This document shows, one piece after another, positions 49,967 to 58,707 of a stretch of DNA of 64,000 nucleotides. The DNA lies in contig CP089984.1 in NCBI GenBank assembly GCA_037157815.1, positions 11,108,501-11,172,500 on the forward strand. Reading direction: 5' to 3'. The notes beneath the pieces were generated by a model. The model made no database searches, was not told where the DNA came from, and saw nothing but the letters and a program-made list of their open reading frames with translations. The stretch's first letter is position 1. The number at the start of each line of letters is the position of its first letter. Source of the DNA: Sorangiineae bacterium MSr11954. GTDB lineage: Bacteria; Myxococcota_A; Polyangia; Polyangiales; Polyangiaceae. The translations under genes and the position numbers were made by a program.

Positions 49967-51078
49967 TGTCGCCCGAAACCTCCGAACCGAACGCAGACCC
50001 CGTCGCGTCGCCCGCGGCGGCACCGCCTGCACCGTCCGAAGTCTCCGAAGACGCGCAGCCCAGCCCGAAGCCGGCGAAGAAAAAGAAGGTCACCGAGGCC
50101 GCCGTGCGCATGAAGCACGTCACCAAGCGGTTCGGCGCGAAGCTCGCGGTGGACGACCTTTCCCTCGAGATCCGCGCCGGCCGCGTGTACGGCCTCATTG
50201 GACCCAATGGCGCTGGCAAGACGACCACCTTCTCCATGCTGGCCGGCTACCTGCAGCCCACCAACGGCGAGATCGAGGTGCTCGGCTACGATCCCCACCA
50301 CGTCTCGGAGTTGAAATCCCGGGTCGGCGTTCTCCCGCAGGACGCGATTCTGCCCCCGCTCGACAAGGTCGGTGAGTTTCTCGTCCACATGGCCCGCCTT
50401 CAGGGCACATCCCGCGATCGCGCCGAGTCGATGGCGCGCGCGGTGCTCGAGGAGGTCGAAGGGCGCGACTGGTGGAACCAGCGCTGCTCCAGCTTGTCGC
50501 ACGGTATGGCCAAGCGCGTGCAGCTCGCGCAAGCGCTCCTGGGCGATCCCGAGGTGGTGCTGCTCGACGAGCCCACCGGCGGCCTCGATCCGCGCAGCGC
50601 GTACGAGGTGCGCCAGCTCATCAAGGCCCGCAAAGGGCGCTGTACCCTCATCGTATCGAGCCACAACCTGCAGGAGCTCGAAGAGATCTGCGACGGCGCC
50701 GCCATCCTCGATCGCGGCAAGCTCATTGCGTCCGGCACCATCGCGCAGCTCACGGGCGCCTCGGAGGAAGTGCACATCAAGCTCGGTCGCGCGCCGCGCG
50801 GTATGGCCGCCAGCGCCTACAACGCTACATCGGCGGAGGGCGTGGTCTCGCGGGGGATCCAGCGCGTGCGGGATCTGCCCATCGTGAAGCGCGCCGATTA
50901 CGACGACGAGAAAAATGAGCTCGTCGTGTACTTCGAGCGTGGCCCCGAGCTCGACGCGGAGGCGGTGATCGGCCACGTCCTTTGGGCGCTCTTGCAGGAG
51001 CAGGTTCGCATCAGCGGTGTGAGCAAAGGTCGCGGGCTCGAGCGCCGCGTGATGGACCTCACCGAGGATGAGGGCTGA
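49966..51078 (+). CDS. ABC transporter ATP-binding protein
   Basis: A 370-residue ATPase for the ABC-2 permease. A Pro/Ala/Ser-rich N-terminal extension (about 1-45, ending KPAKKKK) precedes the nucleotide-binding domain: Walker A GLIGPNGAGKTTTFSML, Q-loop GVLPQDAILPP, signature SSLSHGMAKRVQLAQALLG, Walker B VVLLDEPTGGLDP, switch VSSHNLQELEE. The signature reads LSHGM rather than LSGGQ. The C-terminal domain (about 265-360) has the usual strand-rich regulatory fold of long ABC-2 ATPases. The extension is unusual and probably disordered. Confidence 0.9.
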   Translation: MSPETSEPNADPVASPAAAPPAPSEVSEDAQPSPKPAKKKKVTEAAVRMKHVTKRFGAKLAVDDLSLEIRAGRVYGLIGPNGAGKTTTFSMLAGYLQPTNGEIEVLGYDPHHVSELKSRVGVLPQDAILPPLDKVGEFLVHMARLQGTSRDRAESMARAVLEEVEGRDWWNQRCSSLSHGMAKRVQLAQALLGDPEVVLLDEPTGGLDPRSAYEVRQLIKARKGRCTLIVSSHNLQELEEICDGAAILDRGKLIASGTIAQLTGASEEVHIKLGRAPRGMAASAYNATSAEGVVSRGIQRVRDLPIVKRADYDDEKNELVVYFERGPELDAEAVIGHVLWALLQEQVRISGVSKGRGLERRVMDLTEDEG

Positions 51079-51141
51079 AAAGCACGGCGCGCAAAGTTCG
51101 CGTGCCGTGAGACCCAAGGGCATCGGTTACACTCCCAGCGG

Positions 51142-52596
51142 ATGCTCGCCGCCGCCCCGCAGCAACCCCATCAGACGGCGTTTTTACGGGTCATTCTAGG
51201 TCTCGCGCTCGCATTTGGTCTGGCGATCGTCGCGGCTCATCCCTTGGTGCGCCGCATCGAACGGCGCCTCGGGCTCACGGTGCTGCTCTCGAGCGGCATT
51301 CCCTTCATCGCCATGGGGGTCATCTTCCGGCTCCCCGAGGTCGGCATCCTCACCGACGAGGTGGTGGCCGATCTGCGCCCGGCGCTGGAGTTCGGCGTGG
51401 GTTGGCTCGGCTTCGTGGTGGGCATGCAGTTCGATGTGCGCGATCTCGACTTGGTGCCCCTGAAGACGGGCGCCGTGGTGGTGGCCGAGACGCTCGTTCC
51501 ATTCGCCCTCACGGCCCTTGCATGTGCAACCTTTCTCGCCACCCTCGATCCCAGCTGGTCGCTCTCGGATCAGAGCACCTGGAAGGAGGGCTTTCGCGAG
51601 GTGGTCACCCACGCCCCCTTGCGCGATGCGCTCGCCCTCGGCGCATGCGCCGCGCAAGCGGCACCCGTCGCCGCCGTGGCCATCGCGCGCGGCTCGGGCT
51701 CGCGCGCCGCGAAGATCCTGTCGTATGTCACGCAGCTCGATGACGTGGCGGGCGTCCTGGTCCTCGGCTTCATCTGCGCGGCGTTCCGGCCGACGGACGC
51801 GGTGGCCGCGTGGAAGCTCCCGCACATCGCCTGGATCTTCGTCACCCTCGGCATGGGCGGCGTCTTCGGGATCTTGACCTACGCGCTCATCCGCAGCGCC
51901 AAAAACGCGAACGAGGAGACGGCGTATCTGCTGGGCGCCATCGCCCTCTCGGCGGGGATGAGCGGCTACCTGGCCATCTCGCCGTTGGTCACCTGCGCCA
52001 TCGCGGGTGCCTTGCTCACCAACCTGCCGCACAAGAACTTCGACCAGCTCAAGGCCACGATGCTCCAGGTCGAGCGGCCGCTCTACCTCATCTTCCTCTT
52101 GATCGCCGGCGCCATGTGGGACGTGACCGCCTGGCAAGGCTGGCTGCTCGCCCCCGTGTTCGTCGCCGCGCGCGTGGGCGGTAAATTGATCGGCGCGCAC
52201 GTGGCCAAGATCACGGGCCCCGAGGGGCTCCCCGACGCCACGACCTTGGGCCTGGCCCTCGCACCGCAATCTCCCGCCGCCACGGCCACTGTGGTCAGCT
52301 ACGCCACGATCTACAAGCCGCACGCCGCCGAAGGGCAATCGGTGGGCTGGCTCATGACCGCGTGCATCGCGGGCGGGCTCCTGACGGAGCTCTTGGTGCA
52401 GACCACCGTGCGCCTTCGGGGCGGCCTTCGCATCGACCTCCGCGGCTCCTCCATGGTCTCGATCCCCGCCGCGCTCGATGTGTCGGGCTCGATCCCCGCG
52501 GCCTCCGAGGTCTCCCCGGCGCCACCCGCTCCCGATCCACCTGCGATGACGGAGCCCCCGCCGCCCGACGCACCCCACGAAGGAGGTAGCTCGTGA
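51142..52596 (+). CDS. Cation/proton antiporter (CPA2-like), first of pair
   Basis: A 484-residue protein with about 11-12 membrane segments and the CPA2/Kef-like fold. Landmarks: EFGVGWLGFVVGMQFDVRDL near helix 3, a discontinuous region VTHAPLRDALALGACAAQAA and LSYVTQLDDVAGVLVLGFIC, where the paired DD suggests an ion-site aspartate. There is no RCK/TrkA-N domain. The C-terminus (about 430-484) is a Pro/Ser/Ala-rich cytoplasmic tail. Its stop overlaps the next antiporter (GTGA). Ion specificity is unknown. Confidence 0.8.
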   Translation: MLAAAPQQPHQTAFLRVILGLALAFGLAIVAAHPLVRRIERRLGLTVLLSSGIPFIAMGVIFRLPEVGILTDEVVADLRPALEFGVGWLGFVVGMQFDVRDLDLVPLKTGAVVVAETLVPFALTALACATFLATLDPSWSLSDQSTWKEGFREVVTHAPLRDALALGACAAQAAPVAAVAIARGSGSRAAKILSYVTQLDDVAGVLVLGFICAAFRPTDAVAAWKLPHIAWIFVTLGMGGVFGILTYALIRSAKNANEETAYLLGAIALSAGMSGYLAISPLVTCAIAGALLTNLPHKNFDQLKATMLQVERPLYLIFLLIAGAMWDVTAWQGWLLAPVFVAARVGGKLIGAHVAKITGPEGLPDATTLGLALAPQSPAATATVVSYATIYKPHAAEGQSVGWLMTACIAGGLLTELLVQTTVRLRGGLRIDLRGSSMVSIPAALDVSGSIPAASEVSPAPPAPDPPAMTEPPPPDAPHEGGSS

Positions 52597-53906
52597 TCCG
52601 CGCCGTCCTGCTCCTGGTCATCGTGGTGATCCTGATCGCGGCCGCGCGCTCCTTTCTGCCGGAGGAGACGTCGTTGGTTGGCTCGGGGGCCGCGCTGGCC
52701 TTTGGCTTCGTGCTCCTGGCGGCGCTGCAATCGGGGACCATCTTCGCCTCCTTCCGCCTTCCGCGCCTGACCGGCTACTTGATGTGCGGCTTCATCGCCG
52801 GCCCCAGCGTCCTCGATTTCGTCACCGAGAGCATGGTGCGCGATCTGAAGCTGGTGAACGGCGTGGCCATCGGGCTCATCGCGCTCTCCGCCGGCGGCGA
52901 GCTGAATTTCAAGCGCCTGCGGCCGAGGCTCCGCGCCATCGTCTCGGTGGGCGCCGTCTCGCTGCTGCTCGCCATTTTGTTCATCTCCACCGCGTGCTTT
53001 CTCCTGAGCAGCCAGCTGCCGTTCATGGCGGGCATGAGCGTCTTTCACCGGTTCGTGGTCTCGCTCACCATGGGCGTCGTTCTATCGGCGCTCTCGCCCG
53101 CCGTCACCTTGGCGCTCATCGCCGAGACGGGCTCCTCGGGGCCCATCAGCGAGACCATCCTCGGCATCGTGGTCCTGGCGGATCTGGCCATCGTCCTCTG
53201 CTTCGCCGGCGCCAACGCGCTCGCCAACGCCGTGTTCGGCGCCGTCGATGGCAGCGCGGGCGGGGGCGCGGGTGAGCTGATGGTCCACCTCTTTGGCTCG
53301 ATGGGCGGCGGCGCCGTGCTCGGTCTGGTGCTCGCGTTCTACTTGAAGACGATCGCGCAGCGGGTGGCGCTCTTCGTGTTCGGCATATTGTTCCTGTGCG
53401 CCGAGGCCGGTGCTCGGCTGCACCTCGATCCGCTCTTGATGTGCCTGACGGCGGGGCTCTTTTTGGAGAACGCCACGGACATCGAGGGGGCGAAGCTGGT
53501 GCACGACATCGAGTCCGCCTCCATGCCGGTCTTCGCCGTGTTCTTTGCCGTCGCGGGCGCGGGCTTGCACTGGGACGTGTTCAAGCGCGTGATCTCCGTG
53601 GCCGTCGTCCTGGCCATCGTGCGCGCGATCGCGCTGCTGCTCGGCTCGCGCATCGGGATGGCGCTCGGCAAGGTGCCGGCCGCGCACCGCAAGATCATTC
53701 CGTACGGCACCCTGTCGCAGTCGGGGGTCGCCATCGGCTTGTGCGTGCTCTTGGCGAAGCACTTCGCCGGGTGGGGGGAGCATGCGTCCGCGTGCTTGCT
53801 CGGCGCCGTCATGATCAACGAGCTCATTGGGCCGGTCCTCTTCCGTGGCGCGCTTCTCCGCAGCGGCGAAGCGGGCCGCCGCGAAGCCGTCGCGGGCTCG
53901 CACTGA
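52593..53906 (+). CDS. Cation/proton antiporter (CPA2-like), second of pair
   Basis: A 437-residue polytopic protein, GTG start in a GTGA overlap with the previous gene. It has about 12 membrane segments: GTIFASFRLPRLTGYLMCGF, IAGPSVLDFVT, VAIGLIALSAGGELNFKRLR, VVLSALSPAVTLALIAETGS, ILGIVVLADLAIVLCFAGAN and SQSGVAIGLCVLLAKHFAGW. These match the Na+/H+ exchanger (CPA2) membrane domain; the ADLA segment holds the probable ion-binding aspartate. No cytoplasmic regulatory domain. Tight coupling suggests the two proteins may work as a heteromer, or as two transporters co-expressed under one stress. Confidence 0.85.
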   Translation: MIRAVLLLVIVVILIAAARSFLPEETSLVGSGAALAFGFVLLAALQSGTIFASFRLPRLTGYLMCGFIAGPSVLDFVTESMVRDLKLVNGVAIGLIALSAGGELNFKRLRPRLRAIVSVGAVSLLLAILFISTACFLLSSQLPFMAGMSVFHRFVVSLTMGVVLSALSPAVTLALIAETGSSGPISETILGIVVLADLAIVLCFAGANALANAVFGAVDGSAGGGAGELMVHLFGSMGGGAVLGLVLAFYLKTIAQRVALFVFGILFLCAEAGARLHLDPLLMCLTAGLFLENATDIEGAKLVHDIESASMPVFAVFFAVAGAGLHWDVFKRVISVAVVLAIVRAIALLLGSRIGMALGKVPAAHRKIIPYGTLSQSGVAIGLCVLLAKHFAGWGEHASACLLGAVMINELIGPVLFRGALLRSGEAGRREAVAGSH

Positions 53907-53925
53907 GACGCGAACGCGCCGTGAG

Positions 53926-54239
53926 CTGACGCGCCGTACGTCGTTTTCGCGACGTACCCTGACGCGAGGTACGCTGTTCTCGCGACGTACCCTGACGCGA
54001 GGTACGCTGTTCTCGCGACGTACCCTGACGCGAGGTACGCTGTTCTCGCGGCGTACCCTGACGTGACGGATACCGTTCTCGCGACGTACCCTGACGCGAG
54101 GTACGCTGTTCTCGCGGCGTACCCTGACGTGACGGATACCGTTCTCGCGACGTACCCTGACGTGACGGATACCGTTCTCGCGACGTACCCTGATGCGCCG
54201 TATGCCGTGGCGCCGTATGCCGTGGCGCCGTACGCCCTC
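53926..54239. repeat. 33-bp minisatellite (8 copies) plus 15-bp repeat (3 copies)
   Basis: Units start at 53926, 53959, 53992, 54025, 54058, 54091, 54124 and 54157, each exactly 33 bp, beginning CTGACG and ending GCGACGTACC or GCGGCGTACC. Two unit types alternate in the later copies: one with GCGAGGTACGCTGTTCTC, one with TGACGGATACCGTTCTC. Three 15-bp units (CGCCGTATGCCGTGG type) follow at 54195-54239. The array begins 20 bp after the antiporter stop. In the antiporter's frame it would read as 11-residue repeats (YPDARYAVLAT), after two stops. The gap 53907-54373 otherwise holds a Fur-like box. Confidence 0.9.
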
Positions 54240-54315
54240 ACCGCGAGCCGCCCGTGAAACGCGCCTTCACCTGAGGCTTGACGCGCCACAGCAATTCATG
54301 TAGTTGGAGGTAGTT

Positions 54316-54334
54316 GAAATTGAAATTCATTTGT
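54316..54334. promoter_or_regulatory. Fur-box-like element before the iron-uptake operon
   Basis: GAAATTGAAATTCATTTGT matches the 19-bp Fur consensus GATAATGATAATCATTATC at 12 positions, including the central palindrome GA.A.TCATT. It stands out as an AT-rich island (54310-54355) in GC-rich DNA and lies 300 bp upstream of the PepSY membrane-protein gene. This suggests iron-repressed expression of the genes to 59940. It is a visual match only. Confidence 0.5.
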
Positions 54335-54373
54335 GTTTTCACAAAATGCCTGCAGATGTGAAGGCGACTTCGG

Positions 54374-54634
54374 ATGAACGCGCGACCCTCCCTCATCTCG
54401 ATGACCGCGATCGCGGTCCGCGACACGATGCTGGCGCCGTTCGATCCCCAATTTTTCGCTAGCACCTTTGGCGTCGCCGACCCGCGGCATGCGGGGCTTT
54501 ACGCTCGGGCGGACCCTGCCAAGGACTTGAAATTCAAAGGAACCCTTCAAAATCCGTTGCAGCCTTCGAGCTACCCCCCGTATCTCCGCGGGTCGGGGCG
54601 GTCCGAGCCCGCTTTCCAAGGGATGCCACAGTGA
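54374..54634 (+). CDS. Possible small protein leading the iron-uptake operon
   Basis: An 86-residue frame from an ATG at 54374 just after the Fur-like box. Its stop overlaps the GTG start of the next gene (GTGA), which favours real coding. The sequence (MNARPSLISMTAIAVRDTML, DPQFFASTFGVADPRHAGLY, QPSSYPPYLRGSGRSEP) matches no family known to me and has no signal peptide. It could instead be untranslated leader. Its codon use is weaker than in its neighbours. Confidence 0.35.
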   Translation: MNARPSLISMTAIAVRDTMLAPFDPQFFASTFGVADPRHAGLYARADPAKDLKFKGTLQNPLQPSSYPPYLRGSGRSEPAFQGMPQ

Positions 54635-55815
54635 TTGCTTCTGCCATCAAAACTTGGTTTCTCATTCACAAGTGGACGAGCCTGATCTGCACGGCGTTCA
54701 TGCTCCTTTTGTGCGTGACGGGCCTGCCGCTGATCTTCCACGAAGAGATCGACCGCGCGCTCGGCTATGTGGCCACCCCCAAGGAGATGCCGGGGGAGGC
54801 CCAGCGCGCGAACGTGGACGATATGGTGGCCGCGTCCCTGGCGCGCAAACCGGGACACGCCGTGCAGTTCCTCTTCGAGGACGCGGCCGAGCCGGTGTGG
54901 TACGTGCGCTTGGGCGAAACGGCGGCCGCGGAGGAGCCGTCGGCCGTGTACAGCTTCGATGCGCGCACGGGTGAGTACCTGAACGAGTACCCGCTGAATC
55001 AAGGGCTGACGAACGTCCTTTTGCGGTTGCACGTGGATATGTTCGCGGGCCTCAAAGGAACCTTGTTCCTCGGGTTCATGGGCTTGCTGCTCGTTGCTTC
55101 GCTCGTGTCCGGCGCGGTGCTCTATGCGCCATACATGCAGAAGCTCCACTTCGGCACCGTGCGGCGCGATCGCTCGCCCCGTCTCAAGTGGCTCGATCTT
55201 CATAACCTGCTGGGGATCGCCACCTTGGTGTGGTTCCTGGTGGTGGGAGCGACCGGTGTGATCAATACGTTGGCCATCCCCGTCTTCGGCTGGTGGCAAA
55301 CGACCGAGCTGGCCGAAATGACCGCTCCGTACCGCGACAAGCCGCCGCTCGAGTCGATTGGCTCGCCGCAAAAAGCCATCGATTCGGCGCTCGAGGCGCT
55401 GCCGGGGACCAAGCTGGGGTTCATCGCCTGTCCGGGCAATCCCTTTGCGGGCCCGCACCACTACGTGGCCTTCATGAAGGGCACCACGCCGTGGACGTCG
55501 AAGCTGGCCAAGCCGGCCTTGATCGATGCTCGAACGTCGAAGGTGGTGGAGACGCGCAGCTTGCCCTGGTACGTGAGCGCGCTGCTCGTGTCGCAGCCGC
55601 TGCACTTCGGCGACTACGGCGGGCTGCCCCTCAAGATCCTGTGGGCGGTGCTCGATACCCTCTCCATCGTGGTGCTCGGCAGCGGGCTCTATCTGTGGCT
55701 GCGGCGGCGCAATGTCTCGTTCGAGGCGTGGGTTCGCACCATGCAGGCCGACAAGGAGGACAAAGAGCACGAGGAGCCGGTGGTGGGCGCGGGAAAGCAG
55801 GCCACGGGCGCATGA
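54631..55815 (+). CDS. PepSY-associated transmembrane protein (PiuB-like)
   Basis: A 394-residue inner-membrane protein of the PepSY_TM family: IHKWTSLICTAFMLLLCVTG with the first helix, GLPLIFHEEIDRALG, LRLHVDMFAGLKGTLFLGFM, LDLHNLLGIATLVWFLVVGA, TGVINTLAIPVFGWW, and a last helix ILWAVLDTLSIVVLGSGLYL ending LWLRRR. Conserved histidines in helices (IHKW, LHVD, LHNL) are typical. The family is linked to ferric-siderophore reduction or iron release at the inner membrane. A GTG start at 54631 is used. It is coupled (ATGA) to the next small membrane protein. Confidence 0.87.
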   Translation: MIASAIKTWFLIHKWTSLICTAFMLLLCVTGLPLIFHEEIDRALGYVATPKEMPGEAQRANVDDMVAASLARKPGHAVQFLFEDAAEPVWYVRLGETAAAEEPSAVYSFDARTGEYLNEYPLNQGLTNVLLRLHVDMFAGLKGTLFLGFMGLLLVASLVSGAVLYAPYMQKLHFGTVRRDRSPRLKWLDLHNLLGIATLVWFLVVGATGVINTLAIPVFGWWQTTELAEMTAPYRDKPPLESIGSPQKAIDSALEALPGTKLGFIACPGNPFAGPHHYVAFMKGTTPWTSKLAKPALIDARTSKVVETRSLPWYVSALLVSQPLHFGDYGGLPLKILWAVLDTLSIVVLGSGLYLWLRRRNVSFEAWVRTMQADKEDKEHEEPVVGAGKQATGA

Positions 55816-56078
55816 AATCGTCGTCGGCACCGGCATCGCCGCGCACGCGCACCCTGACGTCGAAGGAAATTTGGCGCGCGCCGATTTGGCTCGGGGTGAT
55901 CACGGTGGTGGGGCTGCTCGCCGCGCTGTTCTCCGATGGCGTGGGGGATGGCGCGTCGTGGCTGGCGTTGGCCGTGCCCTCCGCCGTCTCGATTTGGTTT
56001 GCGGTTCGTCCGGCGCGTGATGCGCGCAGCACGGATCCCACGCGGACTGCACGTCCAACGCGTCCCACGCAGAGCTGA
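55812..56078 (+). CDS. Small membrane protein of the iron-uptake operon
   Basis: An 88-residue protein starting in an ATGA overlap with the PepSY gene. It has two hydrophobic segments (IWLGVITVVGLLAALFSDGV and WLALAVPSAVSIWFAVRPA) and an Arg/Thr/Pro-rich C-terminal tail. No family is assigned. A similar small two-helix protein is commonly placed next to PepSY_TM proteins, so it may form a complex with it. The TonB-dependent receptor gene begins 3 bp after its stop. Confidence 0.7.
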   Translation: MKSSSAPASPRTRTLTSKEIWRAPIWLGVITVVGLLAALFSDGVGDGASWLALAVPSAVSIWFAVRPARDARSTDPTRTARPTRPTQS

Positions 56079-56081
56079 TCG

Positions 56082-58685
56082 ATGCGGAAAATTCATTCGT
56101 ACGTGGCCGCGACGGCCGTGGCCTTCGTGTCTCTTTTGGGTGGCGGGGGAATGTCGTATGCGCAGGATGCAGGTGCGTCTTCCGATGCGCAGGCTGCTCC
56201 CTCGTTTTCTGGTGCGCGTGCGCGTGCGCAGGCGCCGGCGGTGTCGGGGGTCGAGCCGCCTCGGGTGGTGGAGTTCGTGGAGGCGGAGTATCCGGCCGAG
56301 GCGAAGACGCAACGGATCGAGGGGCGCGTGGTGCTGCGGCTCTCCGTCGATACCGAGGGGCGGGTGACGGCGGCGGAGGTGGCCGAATACGCCGGCCATG
56401 GCTTCGACGAAGCTGCGCGTGCGGCGGCGCTGCGCTGGCGGTTTTCTCCGGCGCGTCGCGATGGAACGCCCGTGGCGGTCCGCATTTCGTACCCGTACGA
56501 GTTCCGTCTTCCCGCGGAGCAATCCGCGCCGGAAGCCGCGCCCGCGCCGGTGGCTGCGCCTGCGCCGGTGGCTGCGCCAGCGCCGGAAGCTGCGCCCGCG
56601 CCGGGGGGCGCACCCGCGCCCGAAAAAGGCGTGGCCGAGGTGACGGTGCGCGGCAAATCAGAGGCGGATCGTTTGCGGCAATCGGCGCAGGCGGTGCACG
56701 TCATCGAGGTGGAGCAGGCGAAGCGCCAGACCGCCGATCTCGGCGAGGTGCTGGCGCGCTCGCAAGGCATCGGCGTGCAGCGCGGCGGCGGGCTCGGCTC
56801 CCAGATGCGCTTTTCGCTCAATGGGCTCACCGACGATCAAGTTCGCTTCTTCCTCGACGGCGTGCCGCTCGATCTCGCGGGCTACCCCTTTGGTCTCGCC
56901 AACGTACCCGTGAACCTGATTCAGCGCGTCGACGTGTACCGGGGCGTGGTCCCGATCCGTTTCGGCGCGGATGCCCTCGGCGGCGCCGTCAACCTGGTCA
57001 GCGATCGCGAAACGCGCGGCACGCATGGCTCGGCGTCCTATCAAGTCGGCTCCTTCGGCACGCACCGCCTCACCCTCGGCGTGCGTCACCTCGACGAGCC
57101 GAGCGGGCTCTTTGCGCGCGCGGCGGGCTTTTACGACTACGCCAAGAACGACTACGCGGTCGACGTCGAAAGTGCGGCTCCCGACGGCCGGCTCACGCCC
57201 GTCCGCGTCGATCGCTTCCACGATGGATACCGCGCGGCGGGCGGCCATTTGGAGGTGGGGTTCGTCGATCGCCCATGGGCCAAGAGCCTGCGCCTGAAGG
57301 TCTTCGTCACCGACTACACCAAGGACCTTCAGAACAACGTCTTCATGAAGGGCGTCCCTTACGGTGCCGGTGACTACGGGACATTGGCGGCAGGCGCCAC
57401 CCTTCGCTACGAAAACACCTTTGCCACCGAGGTTGGCCGCATCTCGATCGACGCGCTCGGCGGCTACACGTATGGGCGCACCTTTCTGCACGACGTAGAC
57501 GGGTGCGTCTACGACTGGTTCGGCCAATGCACCCATCCAAACGGCGTGGGCGCCGGTCAAATCCAACCCGGGCGACCGCGCGACCAGACCTTGTACGACC
57601 ACGCCGCCTTCGGGCGCGTGAACGTCGGCTGGCGGCCGCGTGGAGGGCACGAGCTGCGCATCTCATTATCGCCCACGTACACCACACGCACGGGCGACGA
57701 GAAGCTCCCGCTCAGCCCCAACATCCCCGAGCCCATCACCGCCAAGCAGCACATGTTCGCGCTGGTGAGCGGCATCGAATACCAAGTCGATCGGTTCGAC
57801 GGCCGGCTCGAGAACATCGCGTTCGTCAAAAACTACCTGCAGGTGCAGCGCGCCCAAGAGCTCCTCGCCAGCGGCGTGTTCGTCCCGAGCGACCGCGAGA
57901 CGAACCGCTTCGGCGCCGGCGACGCGCTCCGGTTTCGCTTCACCTCTGGCCTCTACGCGAAGGCATCGTACGAGTGGGCCACCCGCTTGCCGCGCGCGGA
58001 CGAGGTCTTCGGCAACGGTGCGCTCATCAAGAACAACTTGGCGCTACGGCCCGAGGTCAGCCACAACATCAACCTCGGCTTGACCGTCGATGCGCGCGAA
58101 ACGCCGGCCGGCGCGCTTCGGGGTGACGTGAACGGCTTCGTCCGGGAGGTGAGCGACCTGATTTCGATGCAGGGCGACTTCCAGGGCTACATGTACCAGA
58201 ACGTCAACGCCGCGCGATCGGTGGGGGTCGAGGCCGCGGCAGGGTGGACGTCGCCCGGCGACTACTTCGTCATCGACGGCAATGTCACGTATCAGAGCTT
58301 TCGCAACACCTCGCGCGAGGGCTTGTTCGGCGCTTACGACAACGATCGCATCCCCAACCGGCCGTATCTCTTTGCCAACGGCTCGGCGCGCCTTCAACTC
58401 CGCAAGGTGCGACGTCCCGATGACGAGCTCGCGCTCATTTGGAACACGCGCTTCGTGCAGGGGTTCTTCTTCAACTGGGAGAGCGCCGGGGACCCGAACG
58501 ACAAGCCGAAGATCCCCGCGCAGCTGCTCCACGCCGTCGCGCTCACCTACGGCATCCATAGCGATCCGCTGTCCGTGAGCTTCACCGGCGAGGTGCAAAA
58601 CCTCACCAACGAAAAGGCCTACGACTTCTACGGCGCGCAGCGCCCTGGGCGGGCCTTCTTCTTCAAGATGACCGCAGATCTCTAA
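56082..58685 (+). CDS. TonB-dependent siderophore receptor with N-terminal TonB domain (MxcH-like)
   Basis: An 867-residue outer-membrane receptor. A signal peptide (AFVSLLGGGGMSYA) precedes an unusual TonB C-terminal-like domain at about 60-142 (EAEYPAEAKTQRIEGRVVLR, FDEAARAAALRWRFSPAR). A Pro/Ala repeat linker (APAPVAAPAPVAAPAPEAAP) leads to the plug domain (about 190-310: LGEVLARSQGIGVQRGGGLG, VRFFLDGVPLDLAGYP, RVDVYRGVVPIRFGADALGG). A 22-strand-type barrel follows, ending AFFFKMTADL. The same arrangement is known for MxcH in myxobacterial myxochelin loci. The likely cargo is a ferric siderophore. Confidence 0.9.
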   Translation: MRKIHSYVAATAVAFVSLLGGGGMSYAQDAGASSDAQAAPSFSGARARAQAPAVSGVEPPRVVEFVEAEYPAEAKTQRIEGRVVLRLSVDTEGRVTAAEVAEYAGHGFDEAARAAALRWRFSPARRDGTPVAVRISYPYEFRLPAEQSAPEAAPAPVAAPAPVAAPAPEAAPAPGGAPAPEKGVAEVTVRGKSEADRLRQSAQAVHVIEVEQAKRQTADLGEVLARSQGIGVQRGGGLGSQMRFSLNGLTDDQVRFFLDGVPLDLAGYPFGLANVPVNLIQRVDVYRGVVPIRFGADALGGAVNLVSDRETRGTHGSASYQVGSFGTHRLTLGVRHLDEPSGLFARAAGFYDYAKNDYAVDVESAAPDGRLTPVRVDRFHDGYRAAGGHLEVGFVDRPWAKSLRLKVFVTDYTKDLQNNVFMKGVPYGAGDYGTLAAGATLRYENTFATEVGRISIDALGGYTYGRTFLHDVDGCVYDWFGQCTHPNGVGAGQIQPGRPRDQTLYDHAAFGRVNVGWRPRGGHELRISLSPTYTTRTGDEKLPLSPNIPEPITAKQHMFALVSGIEYQVDRFDGRLENIAFVKNYLQVQRAQELLASGVFVPSDRETNRFGAGDALRFRFTSGLYAKASYEWATRLPRADEVFGNGALIKNNLALRPEVSHNINLGLTVDARETPAGALRGDVNGFVREVSDLISMQGDFQGYMYQNVNAARSVGVEAAAGWTSPGDYFVIDGNVTYQSFRNTSREGLFGAYDNDRIPNRPYLFANGSARLQLRKVRRPDDELALIWNTRFVQGFFFNWESAGDPNDKPKIPAQLLHAVALTYGIHSDPLSVSFTGEVQNLTNEKAYDFYGAQRPGRAFFFKMTADL

Positions 58686-58707
58686 TTCATCGAAAGGAAC
58701 ACCCATT

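Noticed and set aside
53339-54289. 316-aa minus-strand frame with 11-residue SGYVARTAYLA-type repeats
   Set aside because: Most of it is antisense to the second antiporter; the repeat part is open on both strands because of the 33-bp period, and no start site is supported.
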